Source: Bacillota bacterium | GTDB taxonomy: Bacteria > Bacillota > Clostridia > Acetivibrionales > DSM-1351 | Length of the DNA: 64,000 nt | Assembly (NCBI GenBank): GCA_023400235.1 | Contig: JAEXFI010000014.1 | Location: 139,408 to 203,407, forward strand | Reading direction: 5' to 3' | In this document: positions 9,112 through 18,484 of the stretch, piece by piece | Numbering within the stretch: the stretch's first letter is position 1 | How the letters are laid out: each line of letters begins with the position of its first letter | The notes under the pieces: model-generated | What the model saw: only the letters and a program-made list of their open reading frames with translations | What the model was told of the DNA's origin: nothing | Database searches by the model: none | Position numbers and translations under genes: made by a program

Positions 9112-12100
9112 TTATCTTACTGTCCATACTGCGCCGGCAGCAAATACGTTGCTGTTTGCATCAGTTACGTTGTAGTTCTGTGTTACTGCTGTTGTAGCGC
9201 TTGTGTCATTTGCATTTGCCTTGACTGTCAGTTCAACTATTGAGTTGTTTCCTGCGTTCAGTGCTACATTTGTTACTGTGTATCCTTCAACGCTGAATGT
9301 CAGTGTTGACATACTTGCAAGACTCATATTTTCTGAGAAGTAAACAGATATCTTGGCTGTAACATCCTTGGCCACCTTACCGTTTACAGGAGCTACCGAG
9401 TAGTTGGAAGCTATAACCTTTGCTACATCTGCAGTGCTTGCATCTGAATCGTGGTCATATTTAACAACTTCAGGAGCCAGCTTGTCAACTACTGTTTCAG
9501 CTATTGCGCCTGCCAGTACTGTTCCGGATACTGATTTTGTGTTTGCAGGTGCTGCAACTGTTTCAATATCAACTGCAGATGCTGTAAACTTTGCATCAGT
9601 ATTTATTTCTCTGTCAAGTACGATTATTACTTCAGTGTTGCCATCTGCATTCTTGGTCATTGACTCAACCGACTGTATTTTGATCGCTGCAGGAGTAAAG
9701 TCGGTATGTGTAGCATTGTCATATACTGCGAATTCAGTATTGTCGAAGTTAGCCAGTTCCTTATTGAATACCAATTTGATCTTGTTCTTGGCTATCAGGT
9801 AAGCATCTGCAACCTTTACCTGTTCCTGTCCGATGTTTGTTACGATTGGAGCAGTATATACGAAGTCTATATCTGTTCCTAATTTCTTGCCTGCCAAATC
9901 TGTTATTCCTGCTATCTTAAGTGATGGCTGGTTAACTGTTACATCTGCCAGGTCGATTACAACGCTCTTGTTTGACAATGCGGTTACTGTGTCATTAGTT
10001 CCCAGGGCTGCGAATACTCCGCCGGTTGTAGTCTTAACCGCATAATTTGTCTTGTCAATCATCTGGGCCTGATTCATAGGCTCACTGAATACTACGTATA
10101 TCTTTCCGTCAGCATTTACTGCGTATGCGTCGCTAACTGTCGGGTTAGTGTGGTCGCCTACTGTAAATGTGTAGGCTGCTTCTGCTGCCATGCTGTTACC
10201 AGCCAGGTCTTTCATAGCCTTTACAACTACCTGGTACTGTGTGTTGTCAGAAAGGTTTCCTGGAACAACCAGAGTAACCTTCTTTGCATCAGTGCCTGCA
10301 TTGTAAGAGATATTAAAGGTTACATCCTTGCCGTCTGCTACTGATTTGAAGGAGTAGTTGCTTGCCTTGATAGCTTCTGTTGCATTTATTGCTTCATCAA
10401 ATACTATTTCAAATGATGCGTTTGTGTTAAGTTTTGTTGAGGATACTACAGGACCTGTAACATCTACAACTATATTAGTGTTGATTGTCTGGTCAGGAAC
10501 CTTTATACCGAAACCGTCAACCAGTTCGTTACCTGATACTGTGCTGTTAACCAGGAACAGTTTAACACTGCCTGAAGGTATCTTGTTTGCAAAGTTGAAG
10601 GTTATCTCATCTACAAATCCGCCAGTAGTAACTGGAGTTGCCTGATAAGCAGCTACATCCTTGATTGAGTGGAACAGCTTAAGGTCTGCTGCCTTTACCG
10701 GCTTTGAGAAAGCAAGAGTGATTGATTCCTGCTTGGCTTCTTTTACTGTAACTGCGGGAACGGTAGTATCCTTGACATAAGTGAAGGTTGTTTCACCCTT
10801 GAATACCTTGTAGCCTGCGTAGTCCTGTATTGCATTTGCATCAAGACCTGCTGCATTTACGGTAACTGTTATGGGACCTTCGATAAGCTTGGTGCCTACT
10901 GTTACTGTGATAGTTTTCTTAGCTGCGTCAGCAGTTGCACTCTGTACATAGTAGGTGTAGCTTCCGCTCTTAACTGAAATATACTGATTTGCAATTGTCA
11001 GGTTGGTACCGTTATAAACAGGTTCAGAGAACGTAATTCTTAATGTAGTGTCTCCAATTGCTTCTACCTTTGAAACTGAAGGTATAACTCCGTCGGCTAC
11101 CTGAACTGCTGAATTTGCGAAATCAGCTGCAAGTTTTACGCCGGCAACAGCTTTTATATCCTTCTTAACTGTTACTTTTGCATCTGTGGAGTTTGTGAGC
11201 TTGTCACCAGCAGCTCCGTCCAGTGTGATAACTACTGTCTTGGAATCTACCAGCTGTGCGCTGTTGGCGCCCAGTGCTATTATAGTATTTCCCTTGTCCT
11301 TTATTTCATAGAAGGCTTCGTCTTCTGCTGAATCCTTATCCATTGCCTGATTGAATTTTACTTCAATCTGCTTTGCATTTAAAGCCTTTATGCTTTCAAC
11401 CGAAAGTGTTTCAGGGACCTTATTTATAAGGCCGGCTTCCTCAGCCACTGCTTTTATTGCTGGGTTGGCAGCAACTATTTTGTCTATGATTGTTTCAGTA
11501 CCTGCTGCAGCATAGTCAGCAGTCAATGCACCGTAAATCAATCCAACCGCCTGGTCTCTTAAGACAGAAGAGGTAGCATATGACAGGTAATCAGCTATGT
11601 CCTTTGCACCCTCTACTTTTGATAACTGTTCAATTGCTTCCTTCCAGTCGGCAACATCATAGCCCAGCTGTTTGAGCAATAATGTAGCAAACTGTCCGCC
11701 TATAAGGTCCTTGTCTGCGTTAATATAAACTTTACCGGTGGCAGGATCCAATGAACCTGACATGATGTCGTTCTTTACAAGGTATGCAAATCTCTTCTTT
11801 GCATATTCTTTTATCTTGCTTCCATCTGCGAAATCCTTAAGAATCGCATTGGTTTCCTCAGTGGTTAATGCGTTGGCAGCGGTGTCCATGTTGAACAACT
11901 TTGCTATGAGCACTGAACCCTGTTCTCTTGTCAACTTTGTTCCAAGAGACGGATCAAATGTTGATGGGTTTGTTCCTGCATAAAGTTCTAGTTTGTTAAG
12001 TACTGATGCTTTAGCACCATTTACTGGAGAGTATGCCGCAAATGCTGGTACGATTGTTGTAAGCATTATAGCACCGGCAACTACTACAGCAGATATCTTT

Positions 12101-12114
12101 TTTAGATTTCTCAT
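9112..12114 (-). CDS. Large S-layer protein, SLH plus Ig-like domains (paralog 2)
   Basis: 1000 residues. A TTG at 12120 is possible, but the ATG at 12114 has AGGAGG eight bases upstream and is preferred. The protein opens with a signal peptide (MRNLKKISAVVVAGAIMLTT, cleavage after AFA), then SLH-type modules at about 24-220 (LTREQGSVLIAKLFN, NDIMSGSLDPATG, LRDQAVGLIYGALTA), then a long row of SbsA-like Ig modules (VESIKALNAKQIEVKFN, VVVKAMKDLAGNSMAAEA, IYVVFSEPMNQAQMIDKTNY). It can be aligned with the neighbouring paralog over nearly its full length, including the same order of modules, so the pair arose by tandem duplication. It has its own strong promoter (12245-12274) and a leader of about 120 bases. 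It is likely a main or alternative S-layer subunit; which of the two is expressed more cannot be told from sequence. Confidence 0.85.
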   Translation of the reverse strand: MRNLKKISAVVVAGAIMLTTIVPAFAAYSPVNGAKASVLNKLELYAGTNPSTFDPSLGTKLTREQGSVLIAKLFNMDTAANALTTEETNAILKDFADGSKIKEYAKKRFAYLVKNDIMSGSLDPATGKVYINADKDLIGGQFATLLLKQLGYDVADWKEAIEQLSKVEGAKDIADYLSYATSSVLRDQAVGLIYGALTADYAAAGTETIIDKIVAANPAIKAVAEEAGLINKVPETLSVESIKALNAKQIEVKFNQAMDKDSAEDEAFYEIKDKGNTIIALGANSAQLVDSKTVVITLDGAAGDKLTNSTDAKVTVKKDIKAVAGVKLAADFANSAVQVADGVIPSVSKVEAIGDTTLRITFSEPVYNGTNLTIANQYISVKSGSYTYYVQSATADAAKKTITVTVGTKLIEGPITVTVNAAGLDANAIQDYAGYKVFKGETTFTYVKDTTVPAVTVKEAKQESITLAFSKPVKAADLKLFHSIKDVAAYQATPVTTGGFVDEITFNFANKIPSGSVKLFLVNSTVSGNELVDGFGIKVPDQTINTNIVVDVTGPVVSSTKLNTNASFEIVFDEAINATEAIKASNYSFKSVADGKDVTFNISYNAGTDAKKVTLVVPGNLSDNTQYQVVVKAMKDLAGNSMAAEAAYTFTVGDHTNPTVSDAYAVNADGKIYVVFSEPMNQAQMIDKTNYAVKTTTGGVFAALGTNDTVTALSNKSVVIDLADVTVNQPSLKIAGITDLAGKKLGTDIDFVYTAPIVTNIGQEQVKVADAYLIAKNKIKLVFNKELANFDNTEFAVYDNATHTDFTPAAIKIQSVESMTKNADGNTEVIIVLDREINTDAKFTASAVDIETVAAPANTKSVSGTVLAGAIAETVVDKLAPEVVKYDHDSDASTADVAKVIASNYSVAPVNGKVAKDVTAKISVYFSENMSLASMSTLTFSVEGYTVTNVALNAGNNSIVELTVKANANDTSATTAVTQNYNVTDANSNVFAAGAVWTVR

Positions 12115-12244
12115 TACCAAATCCTCCTTAGATTTTTAGTAGCTTTGGTTATGCCGGAATAATAGACGAATTTTTTATTGTATCCCGGCTGCAACGATTT
12201 AAAATCAAGCGTTTGCAGACATTGCCTACCTGATTTCTGAACTC

Positions 12245-12274
12245 ATTATAGCACCGATTTTTTTCATTGGTCAA
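12245..12274 (-). promoter_or_regulatory. Sigma-A type promoter of S-layer paralog 2
   Basis: On the minus strand, TTGACC (12274-12269), 18 bases, TATAAT (12250-12245). The predicted leader, about 12238 to 12115, holds two possible hairpins (GCAAACG with CGTTGC, and GCCGG with CCGGC) before AGGAGG, a layout common in stable mRNAs of abundant surface proteins. Confidence 0.75.
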
Positions 12275-12699
12275 CATAATGTACCATGATGTAAACTAAC
12301 TGTAAGCTTACTGTAATGGGCTTTGTTTCACCTCAAGGGTTATTATGGTAAACTCAGGTGGGCCGTCTTCAGTTCAGTATTGCCATACCCCTTGGCAATG
12401 CTATACTTTTCGCAGCCGTCAGAATCTTATGGTAAGTAAGGCAAGTGCAATTTTTATATGCCTCTGCTGGAATTGCTGTAATTTAATTGTAATTAAACTG
12501 CTTAAGGAGAGAGCTTATCCATCTCTTTTTTGTTTTTTTCAGGTATATCCTGCATTATTATGGTAAAATTAAAGTCAATTACTATCAGCTGGAAGCCGAT
12601 GGGCGAGGGTTTCAACCGCAAATTGAAAGTATTTTTGAGAATATGTTTCAGACACAGCATTGCTAAATGCACAAACGTGTAAAGGAGGAATAGACCAAA
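12275..12699. other. Non-coding stretch between S-layer and glycosyltransferase genes
   Basis: About 425 bases upstream of both divergent genes. Short open frames here lack a ribosome binding site and family resemblance. No RNA gene, repeat or convincing plus-strand promoter was recognised. Confidence 0.6.
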
Positions 12700-14157
12700 T
12701 TGAATAAACTGAAAAGCATTATTTTCTATGCAATTATCTGGGGAGCGGTACTGCTTATGGGGGGCATAGTCCTTATAGGTTCCTTTAAATCAGGGCCCAA
12801 TGCACTTAAGCTGCCTTTTTACGCAGGTATTCTATTTATTGCCCTGGCAGTGCTATTTATATTTTTGTGCCTGAAAATCAAACTGCTTGATAAAATAAGC
12901 CCTGTGCTTTCCATAATTATTATAATAGTTATCTCACTTGTTCCGAGGCTTCTGTGGGTACATTTTATAAAAACCCAGCCCTATTCGGACTTCCTTCACC
13001 TGTACAACTATGGAATTAATGCCGGTCATGGTGATTTTAAAGGCTTTGCTGACTTCTATTCTGTATTTCCTTTTAAGATGAGTTTTGGTCTGGTGCTCGC
13101 TGGTCTCTTCTCTGTATTTGGGCCCACTCTGCTTGTGGCAAAGCTGTTCAATGTGATAATGTCTGTTGCCCTTGTTATCATAGTCTACTATGGAGCCAGG
13201 TCCATATACGGCCAGAAGGCTGCAGCAGTATCCGGGCTGCTGCTCGCTGTGTGGCCTGCAGATATAATGTATACCTCTGTAATTGCTTCGGAGCATCTTT
13301 TTCTGGTATTGTTCACGGCTGCAGCAGTATTAATGCTTAAATTTTTCAACAAGTATACTTTTAAAAATTATGAACTAAACAACGGCAATCTTCTCTTGCT
13401 GTCCATCGGCAGCCTTACAGCACTTGCCCAGCTCATTCGCCCCATGGCCATATTGCTCCTGCCTGTATTTTTTGTGTATGTGCTGTTCTTCAAAAGGTAC
13501 AGGGCCCGCATTACGGCAAGCTTGGGACTAAAGCTTAAATCAGTGCTGCTGGTGGTTATCAGCTATGTGGTTGTAATCAACTTGGTAAACCTTCCTGTAG
13601 AAAGAGCTACCGGGGTGGATGTAACAAGGTCTGACTCGGGCTTCAACCTTCTGGTGGGTACAAACTACCAGGCAAAAGGAATGTTTAATTATAAGGATTT
13701 TGGAATTATAGAGAAATATAACTATGACATTGACAAGGTTCACAGCGAAGCGAAAAAAATTGCGCTGGAACGTATAACTTCACAGCCGCTGAAGCTGCCC
13801 TCCCTCTTTCTAAAGAAAATTGAAATCCTGTGGGGCAACGAAAACTATGGCTACTACTGGAGTACCTCTCCCATAGGAGAAACCCGGATTGAGAGCCTTG
13901 TAAAATCGCATCCCCGCGTATTTTACGGGCTGTCTCAGACCTTCTATGTAACAATAGTGCTGCTGGCCATATGCAGCTGCCTCTATCATTTAAGGGAGAA
14001 AAGGTATGACGCACTGATTATATTAATGATATTCGGAGGAATATTCCTGTCCTATCTGCTGCTTGAAGTACAATCCAGGTATCATCTGCCGGTAATGCCG
14101 CTGCTGATAATGTTTGGATGTGGTTTTATGTCCGGGACCCATAAATACGGTGAATAA
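12700..14157 (+). CDS. Membrane glycosyltransferase, GT39/ArnT-like (PMT_2 type)
   Basis: 485 residues, read from a TTG at 12700 with AAAGGAGGA about eleven bases upstream; no ATG sits near the site. About eleven to twelve hydrophobic segments are spread over the chain. Between the second and third segments the motif QPYSDFLHLYNYG places an acidic residue in the first large outer loop, as in GT-C enzymes that take sugars from polyprenyl-phosphate. The central run (LLLAVWPADIMYTSVIASEHLFLVLF region) and a C-terminal outer segment are typical of the dolichyl-phosphate mannosyltransferase / ArnT group. The likely role is sugar transfer to an extracytoplasmic acceptor such as a wall polymer or surface protein; donor and acceptor are unknown. 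It lies divergently next to S-layer genes, and a terminator at 14226-14267 follows. Confidence 0.75.
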   Translation: MNKLKSIIFYAIIWGAVLLMGGIVLIGSFKSGPNALKLPFYAGILFIALAVLFIFLCLKIKLLDKISPVLSIIIIIVISLVPRLLWVHFIKTQPYSDFLHLYNYGINAGHGDFKGFADFYSVFPFKMSFGLVLAGLFSVFGPTLLVAKLFNVIMSVALVIIVYYGARSIYGQKAAAVSGLLLAVWPADIMYTSVIASEHLFLVLFTAAAVLMLKFFNKYTFKNYELNNGNLLLLSIGSLTALAQLIRPMAILLLPVFFVYVLFFKRYRARITASLGLKLKSVLLVVISYVVVINLVNLPVERATGVDVTRSDSGFNLLVGTNYQAKGMFNYKDFGIIEKYNYDIDKVHSEAKKIALERITSQPLKLPSLFLKKIEILWGNENYGYYWSTSPIGETRIESLVKSHPRVFYGLSQTFYVTIVLLAICSCLYHLREKRYDALIILMIFGGIFLSYLLLEVQSRYHLPVMPLLIMFGCGFMSGTHKYGE

Positions 14158-14225
14158 TACTCCTGTCATTGATAATGGAGATATGTGTGAAGAGATGTGT
14201 ACAGCCATGCATGTACACTTGGCAC

Positions 14226-14267
14226 AAAAGCAGGACAGCCATTAATCTCAAGGCTGCCCTGCTTTTT
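14226..14267. terminator. Bidirectional intrinsic terminator
   Basis: Stem AAAAGCAGG-CAGCC with its complement ending in TTTTT, one internal mismatch, loop of eleven bases. It lies between the converging glycosyltransferase gene and glgD. Confidence 0.85.
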
Positions 14268-14318
14268 ATATTTCGCTTAAATTTCATATAATAAAATCAC
14301 ATTTTATACAATTAGTAT

Positions 14319-15437
14319 CTATACAATTACATTCTTGCCGATAATAATAGGCCAGGTTTCCTCACCTTTCAAGCATCTGCCCTTGGACAGAGTAACACTC
14401 TTATCAAGAATTGCATAATTCAGTATGGAGTTTTCTTCTATAACACTGCCCTGCATTATAATACTATCCTTTACAACTGCTCCCTTTTTGACGGTAACAC
14501 CTCTGAAAAGCACACTGTTTTCAACAGTACCTTCTATTATACAGCCATCGGCAATTATGGAATTTCTGACTTCTGCCTCTTCGTTATATTTGGCCGGAGC
14601 TTCATCCTTTACCTTTGTAAATATTTTGGCCGTCCCCAGCAGTTCCCTGTTGATTTCAGGATTCAGCAGCTCCATATTGCATTTGTAATACATCTGAACG
14701 GAGGAAATACTCCTCCAGTAGCCACTGTATTTGTAGCCACATATTTTCAGCTTATGAAGCATCTTTATGATGATATCCATTACAAAATCATAATAGCCGT
14801 GGGCCACACTCTCTTCCAGAAGAGATATCAGCAGTTCTCTCCTTATCATATATATGCCCAGCGAGGCCAAAAGAGTATTGGGATTCATGGGCTTTTCCTG
14901 AAAATCTATAACTCTTTGGGTTTTATCTACCTGAAGAATCCCCATGCTTGAAAGCTCTTCCAGGGGAACGTCCTTCATCTCCCTGTACATGATGGTTATG
15001 TCGGCATCGGTATCCTTGTGCACCTGCAGAAGGTCATCAAAAGTGGTAGTATATATACAATTGCCCTGTGATATAATCACATACTCCTCATTGCTTCTTT
15101 TCAAAAATGTCAGGTTATTGTACATTGCATCGGCAGTACCTCTGTACCACCCGGTGCTCTCATCCGACAGAAACGGCGGGAATATAAACAATCCGTCATT
15201 TTTTCTGTCCAGATCCCATTCCTTCCCTGAACCCAGATGATCCATCAGAGATCTGAAACTGTACTGAGTAATTACTCCAACATTTGTTATTCCTGAATTG
15301 ACCATATTTGAAAGCACAAAATCAACTGCGCGGTATTTTCCTCCTACCGGCACCGCCGGGGCAGTTCTCATGGTAGAAAGCTCCTTTAATTTTGTACTTT
15401 TGCCTCCGGACAAAATTATACCCATAACATTTTTCAT
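14319..15437 (-). CDS. glgD: GlgD, glucose-1-phosphate adenylyltransferase regulatory subunit
   Basis: 372 residues; the ATG at 15437 overlaps the glgC stop by four bases (ATGA), so the two are translationally coupled. The N-terminal nucleotidyltransferase domain begins MKNVMGIILSGGKSTKLKEL and carries VGGKYRAVDFVLSNMVNSGI, and the C-terminal third (from about 270) is a left-handed beta-helix of hexapeptide repeats. Compared with GlgC, the nucleotide-binding loop reads SGGKSTKL instead of AGGQGSRL and the following catalytic region is less conserved, as in known GlgD proteins, which lack full activity and pair with GlgC to form the ADP-glucose pyrophosphorylase of Bacilli and Clostridia. It acts in glycogen synthesis in the cytoplasm. 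Confidence 0.93.
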   Translation of the reverse strand: MKNVMGIILSGGKSTKLKELSTMRTAPAVPVGGKYRAVDFVLSNMVNSGITNVGVITQYSFRSLMDHLGSGKEWDLDRKNDGLFIFPPFLSDESTGWYRGTADAMYNNLTFLKRSNEEYVIISQGNCIYTTTFDDLLQVHKDTDADITIMYREMKDVPLEELSSMGILQVDKTQRVIDFQEKPMNPNTLLASLGIYMIRRELLISLLEESVAHGYYDFVMDIIIKMLHKLKICGYKYSGYWRSISSVQMYYKCNMELLNPEINRELLGTAKIFTKVKDEAPAKYNEEAEVRNSIIADGCIIEGTVENSVLFRGVTVKKGAVVKDSIIMQGSVIEENSILNYAILDKSVTLSKGRCLKGEETWPIIIGKNVIV

Positions 15438-16714
15438 TCTCTGACACCTCCTTTAAAAATGCTTTTTCCCGACTCAACTACCAGAGAAGGAAAATCTTCG
15501 GCACCTGCCTCAGAATCTATCATTACATTCTTGCCTATAACAGCATTGTCAGGTATACTGGCTTCCTCGCCTACCACGGTAATTCCGGAATTATATATAC
15601 CGGGCCTGTATTCATTTTGGATATCGTCTCCCTCACCCAGCCTGGAGTTCTCCCCAACAGTTACAAATTCACTTATGATACATCTGTCAACCGACGAATT
15701 CTTTCGGATAACTGAATTTGACATGACTATGGAGTCCTGTACCACAGCACCCTCCTCAACCACAGTACCTGGAAACAAAACAGAATTTATTACAGTTCCC
15801 TGCACCTGACAGCCCTCGGCGACTATGGATTTCTTCACACGGGCGGCAGGCCCGATGAAATGTGCCGGCTTTACTGGATTTGGAGTGTATATCTTCCACT
15901 CAGGATCGAAAAGGTTGAATTCCGGAACCCTGCTGACCAAATCCATATTTGACTCCCAAAAGGCCTGAACAGTGCCCACATCCCTCCAATAGCCAGTGAA
16001 CTGGTATGCCCACATGCTCTTGCCGTCCCCCAGCATTGCAGGAATTATATTCTTGCCAAAATCGTTATCAGAGCCCGGTGTCTCATTATCCTTAATGAGA
16101 TACTTTCTAAGGGTTTCCCAATTAAAAATATAAACTCCCATTGACGCCAGAGTACTTTTGGGATTTTTGGGCTTTTCCTCGAACTCATAAATCTTCCCGT
16201 TCTCATGGCAGTTCATTATTCCATAGCGGTCTGCCTCTTCGTAAGGAACATTTATGACCGAAATAGTTGCATCGGCGTTATTCTCCTTGTGGAAATCCAG
16301 CATCTTTGAATAATTCATCTTGTAAATATGATCTCCCGACAAGATTATAACGTGTCTGGGAGAATATTTATCAATATAATGAATATTCTGATAGACTGCA
16401 TTTGCGGTTCCCTTGAACCATTCACCCATTTCAGCCTTCAGATAGGGAGAAAGTATGGTTACACCTCCGTCTATCCTATCCATATCCCAGGGCTTTCCAA
16501 TCCCGATGTGGGAATTAAGTTTCAGGGGCTGATATTGAGTCAGAACACCAACTGTATCTATCCCAGAATTAGTACAATTACTCAGTGAAAAATCAATAAT
16601 TCTGTACTTACCACCATATAAAACTGCGGGTTTAGCTACGTTTTTAGTGAGGACGCCCAGCCTGCTGCCCTGTCCTCCGGCAAGTAGTAACGCTATCATC
16701 TCTCTTTTAATCAT
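15434..16714 (-). CDS. glgC: GlgC, glucose-1-phosphate adenylyltransferase
   Basis: 426 residues, usual length for the family; ATG at 16714 with a GGGAG site. It makes ADP-glucose from ATP and glucose-1-phosphate, the committed step of glycogen synthesis. Visible marks are the nucleotide-binding loop LLAGGQGSRL (10-19), KPAVLYGGKYRIIDFSLSNC (28-47), GTANAVYQN, the catalytic HVIILSGDHIYKMNY segment (Asp near 128), FEEKPKNPK with the sugar-phosphate lysine, and a C-terminal beta-helix of hexapeptide repeats. It is the first gene of a two-gene operon with glgD. Glycogen synthase and branching enzyme are not in the window. Confidence 0.97.
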   Translation of the reverse strand: MIKREMIALLLAGGQGSRLGVLTKNVAKPAVLYGGKYRIIDFSLSNCTNSGIDTVGVLTQYQPLKLNSHIGIGKPWDMDRIDGGVTILSPYLKAEMGEWFKGTANAVYQNIHYIDKYSPRHVIILSGDHIYKMNYSKMLDFHKENNADATISVINVPYEEADRYGIMNCHENGKIYEFEEKPKNPKSTLASMGVYIFNWETLRKYLIKDNETPGSDNDFGKNIIPAMLGDGKSMWAYQFTGYWRDVGTVQAFWESNMDLVSRVPEFNLFDPEWKIYTPNPVKPAHFIGPAARVKKSIVAEGCQVQGTVINSVLFPGTVVEEGAVVQDSIVMSNSVIRKNSSVDRCIISEFVTVGENSRLGEGDDIQNEYRPGIYNSGITVVGEEASIPDNAVIGKNVMIDSEAGAEDFPSLVVESGKSIFKGGVRE

Positions 16715-17121
16715 TGCATCAACTCCCGGTAATCCATTTTATCTAACCAAGCTGCATGTTTAAAGACATTTACATTCACTATTAATTCTACATTAATCGC
16801 TAATATTCCTTTTGGAATTTAAAATATAATTTCAGGATTCCCCGGGTAAATAAACCTTATGAGTTTGTTTTCGGCATGGAAGCTTCAGAATTCGCTGATC
16901 AACGAAAAGTCCAATAGAATTATATGTGCAGTACTGGCAAAAACCCCCGCAGCTCCTGCTTATAAGGGGCAGGTGCCGCGGGGGTTTTGACGTGTGCCCG
17001 GTTAAGTTGATTTTCACTAACCGGCAAATATTTTTTAAGACACTTTCCTGTATATCCATTCAATATAAAGGTACAATACAAAGGTTCAAAAATGCCAGAA
17101 TACCGGAATACCGGACATAAG
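16715..17121. other. Intergenic stretch with one terminator
   Basis: About 400 bases between glgC and the small gene at 17122-17499. It holds the terminator at 16940-16987; the overlapping small open frames have no ribosome binding site. Otherwise nothing recognised. Confidence 0.6.
16940..16987 (-). terminator. Intrinsic terminator after the small Gly/Cys-rich gene
   Basis: A GC-rich stem, AAAACCCCCGC with GCGGGGGTTTT, enclosing a smaller GCTCCTGC / GGGGCAGG arm. It lies about 135 bases beyond the minus-strand stop at 17122. T-runs stand on both strands. Confidence 0.8.
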
Positions 17122-17499
17122 TCACACTGCGTTATGAACAAATGCAGCAATGCTGTCAACAGGTATGTCTGTCACCGAGCCCACCGATCTGATGGGGTAT
17201 CCTTGTGAAAAACCATTGTTCATATTGTCACCCATGTTTTCCATACAGCCGATTCCATTAGCATAAGGGGTTCCGCTGCAGGCGTTGCCCAGAGCGCATC
17301 CGGGCGCAGGACCTATCTGGCTTAAAAGCTTTACAAAGCATTCATTAACTGACAGCAGTACACCTGTAAACCCACAGCCTGACATGCCTCCGCTTTTTGT
17401 AAATATTGTAACCGTTTCTCCGATTCTTCTGCACAGAGCATTTACGATGTCACCATTTATAGACAATCCGCCGATGTTATTGTTCAAACCTTCTGACAT
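17122..17499 (-). CDS. Small Gly/Cys-rich protein, possibly Sm-like fold
   Basis: 125 residues from an ATG at 17499 with GGAGAGGAG just upstream; an earlier GTG at 17517 would lie inside that site. The front half (residues 10-60) reads INGDIVNALCRRIGETVTIF and then TKSGGMSGCGFTGVLLSVNE, with alternating strands and a G.V..F..SGG..G.GF.GVL pattern that recalls the Sm/LSm barrel or small spore-coat-like proteins of clostridia. The back half is Gly, Asn and Cys rich (CALGNACSG, GIGCMENMG). There is no signal peptide or membrane segment. Function is unknown; a spore or surface-coat role is a guess from composition alone. It is probably a single-gene unit, given the terminator downstream. Confidence 0.65.
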   Translation of the reverse strand: MSEGLNNNIGGLSINGDIVNALCRRIGETVTIFTKSGGMSGCGFTGVLLSVNECFVKLLSQIGPAPGCALGNACSGTPYANGIGCMENMGDNMNNGFSQGYPIRSVGSVTDIPVDSIAAFVHNAV

Positions 17500-17628
17500 A
17501 TACTCCTCTCCTTCCACAACATAAAATGCATTATGCCCTCAGTTTATACCCTTTGGCATATTACACTTTGCTTATTAGCGTTTATTACATTTTATGTCAA
17601 CGCAGAGGAGTTTGTTACACTATTTGAG

Positions 17629-18405
17629 TCAACATTGAGATAAAAGCCATTTGAAGGTCTCCAGTCTCTCCTTGTTCAGGATTTCCCTGCCTGAGTCAAA
17701 GAATCTTATCTGACCACCACCTGGGCCGCTATTGACTATTCCCTTTTCCTCCATAAGATGCTTCAGGTATCTTACGGTTCCAATGCTTCCGTCTATTATA
17801 TCAATATGCTCCGGCAATACCTGCCTGAACATCTTACTGTAAATGGGAAAATGGGTACAGCCCAAAACAAAGGTTTTGTAATTATAAAAATCATAGCCCT
17901 GCAGTTTTTCCTCAATGACCGGTATGACCCTCTGGGTGTCAAAAACCATGGCCTCCGCCAATTCCACCAATTCAGGAAAGGCCAGGTAATCCACAACATG
18001 CTCCTGATCTACTCTCTGTACAAGATTATGAAATTTTTCTTCCTTTAGTGTCAGCTGGGTGGCCAGCACGAGAACCCTCTTCCCGTTTCCGTTTTCAACG
18101 GCAGGCTTGACTGCCGGTTCCATCCCTACTATAGGAAAGGAATATCTGCCTCTCAGGTCTCTGACTGCAATACTGGTTGCAGTATTACAGGCCACCACCA
18201 GGGCTTTTATACCCTGACTTACAAGAAATTCCACGGCACCGAATACATAATTGTGCACCTCTTCCTTTGTCTTGGTGCCATAGGGCACATGCTCGTTGTC
18301 AGCATAATATATATAGTTTTCACCGGGAAGCTGCCTGAGAGCTTCACTCAGTACTGTTATTCCCCCAAAACCAGAATCCAAAAAGCCGATACTATCCGTT
18401 CCCAT
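17629..18405 (-). CDS. murI: Glutamate racemase MurI
   Basis: 258 residues, usual length. It converts L-glutamate to D-glutamate for peptidoglycan, without a cofactor, using two cysteines. Both are visible: Cys73 in VVACNTATS and Cys183 in LGCTHFPI with His185; the substrate loop GFLDSGFGG (Asp10, Ser11) and YYADNEHVPYG are also present. The ATG at 18405 is preceded by GAGGAG at a rather long distance of about 13 bases; no better start was found. A small membrane-protein gene lies 79 bases upstream on the same strand, so the two may be cotranscribed. Confidence 0.95.
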   Translation of the reverse strand: MGTDSIGFLDSGFGGITVLSEALRQLPGENYIYYADNEHVPYGTKTKEEVHNYVFGAVEFLVSQGIKALVVACNTATSIAVRDLRGRYSFPIVGMEPAVKPAVENGNGKRVLVLATQLTLKEEKFHNLVQRVDQEHVVDYLAFPELVELAEAMVFDTQRVIPVIEEKLQGYDFYNYKTFVLGCTHFPIYSKMFRQVLPEHIDIIDGSIGTVRYLKHLMEEKGIVNSGPGGGQIRFFDSGREILNKERLETFKWLLSQC

Positions 18406-18484
18406 AGAACAAATTCAACTCCTCTTTGTGTCTGCATTTATTCTGCACTTTTTGAAGCAGAGGCGGCATACTTAAATTAAAACC

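Noticed and set aside
6221..11983. Long open frames opposite the S-layer genes
   Set aside because: They are opposite-strand readings caused by the Ala/Thr/Val-rich composition; none has a ribosome binding site or a recognisable family.
16832..17159. Small genes between glgC and the 17122-17499 gene
   Set aside because: They overlap the terminator and lack ribosome binding sites.
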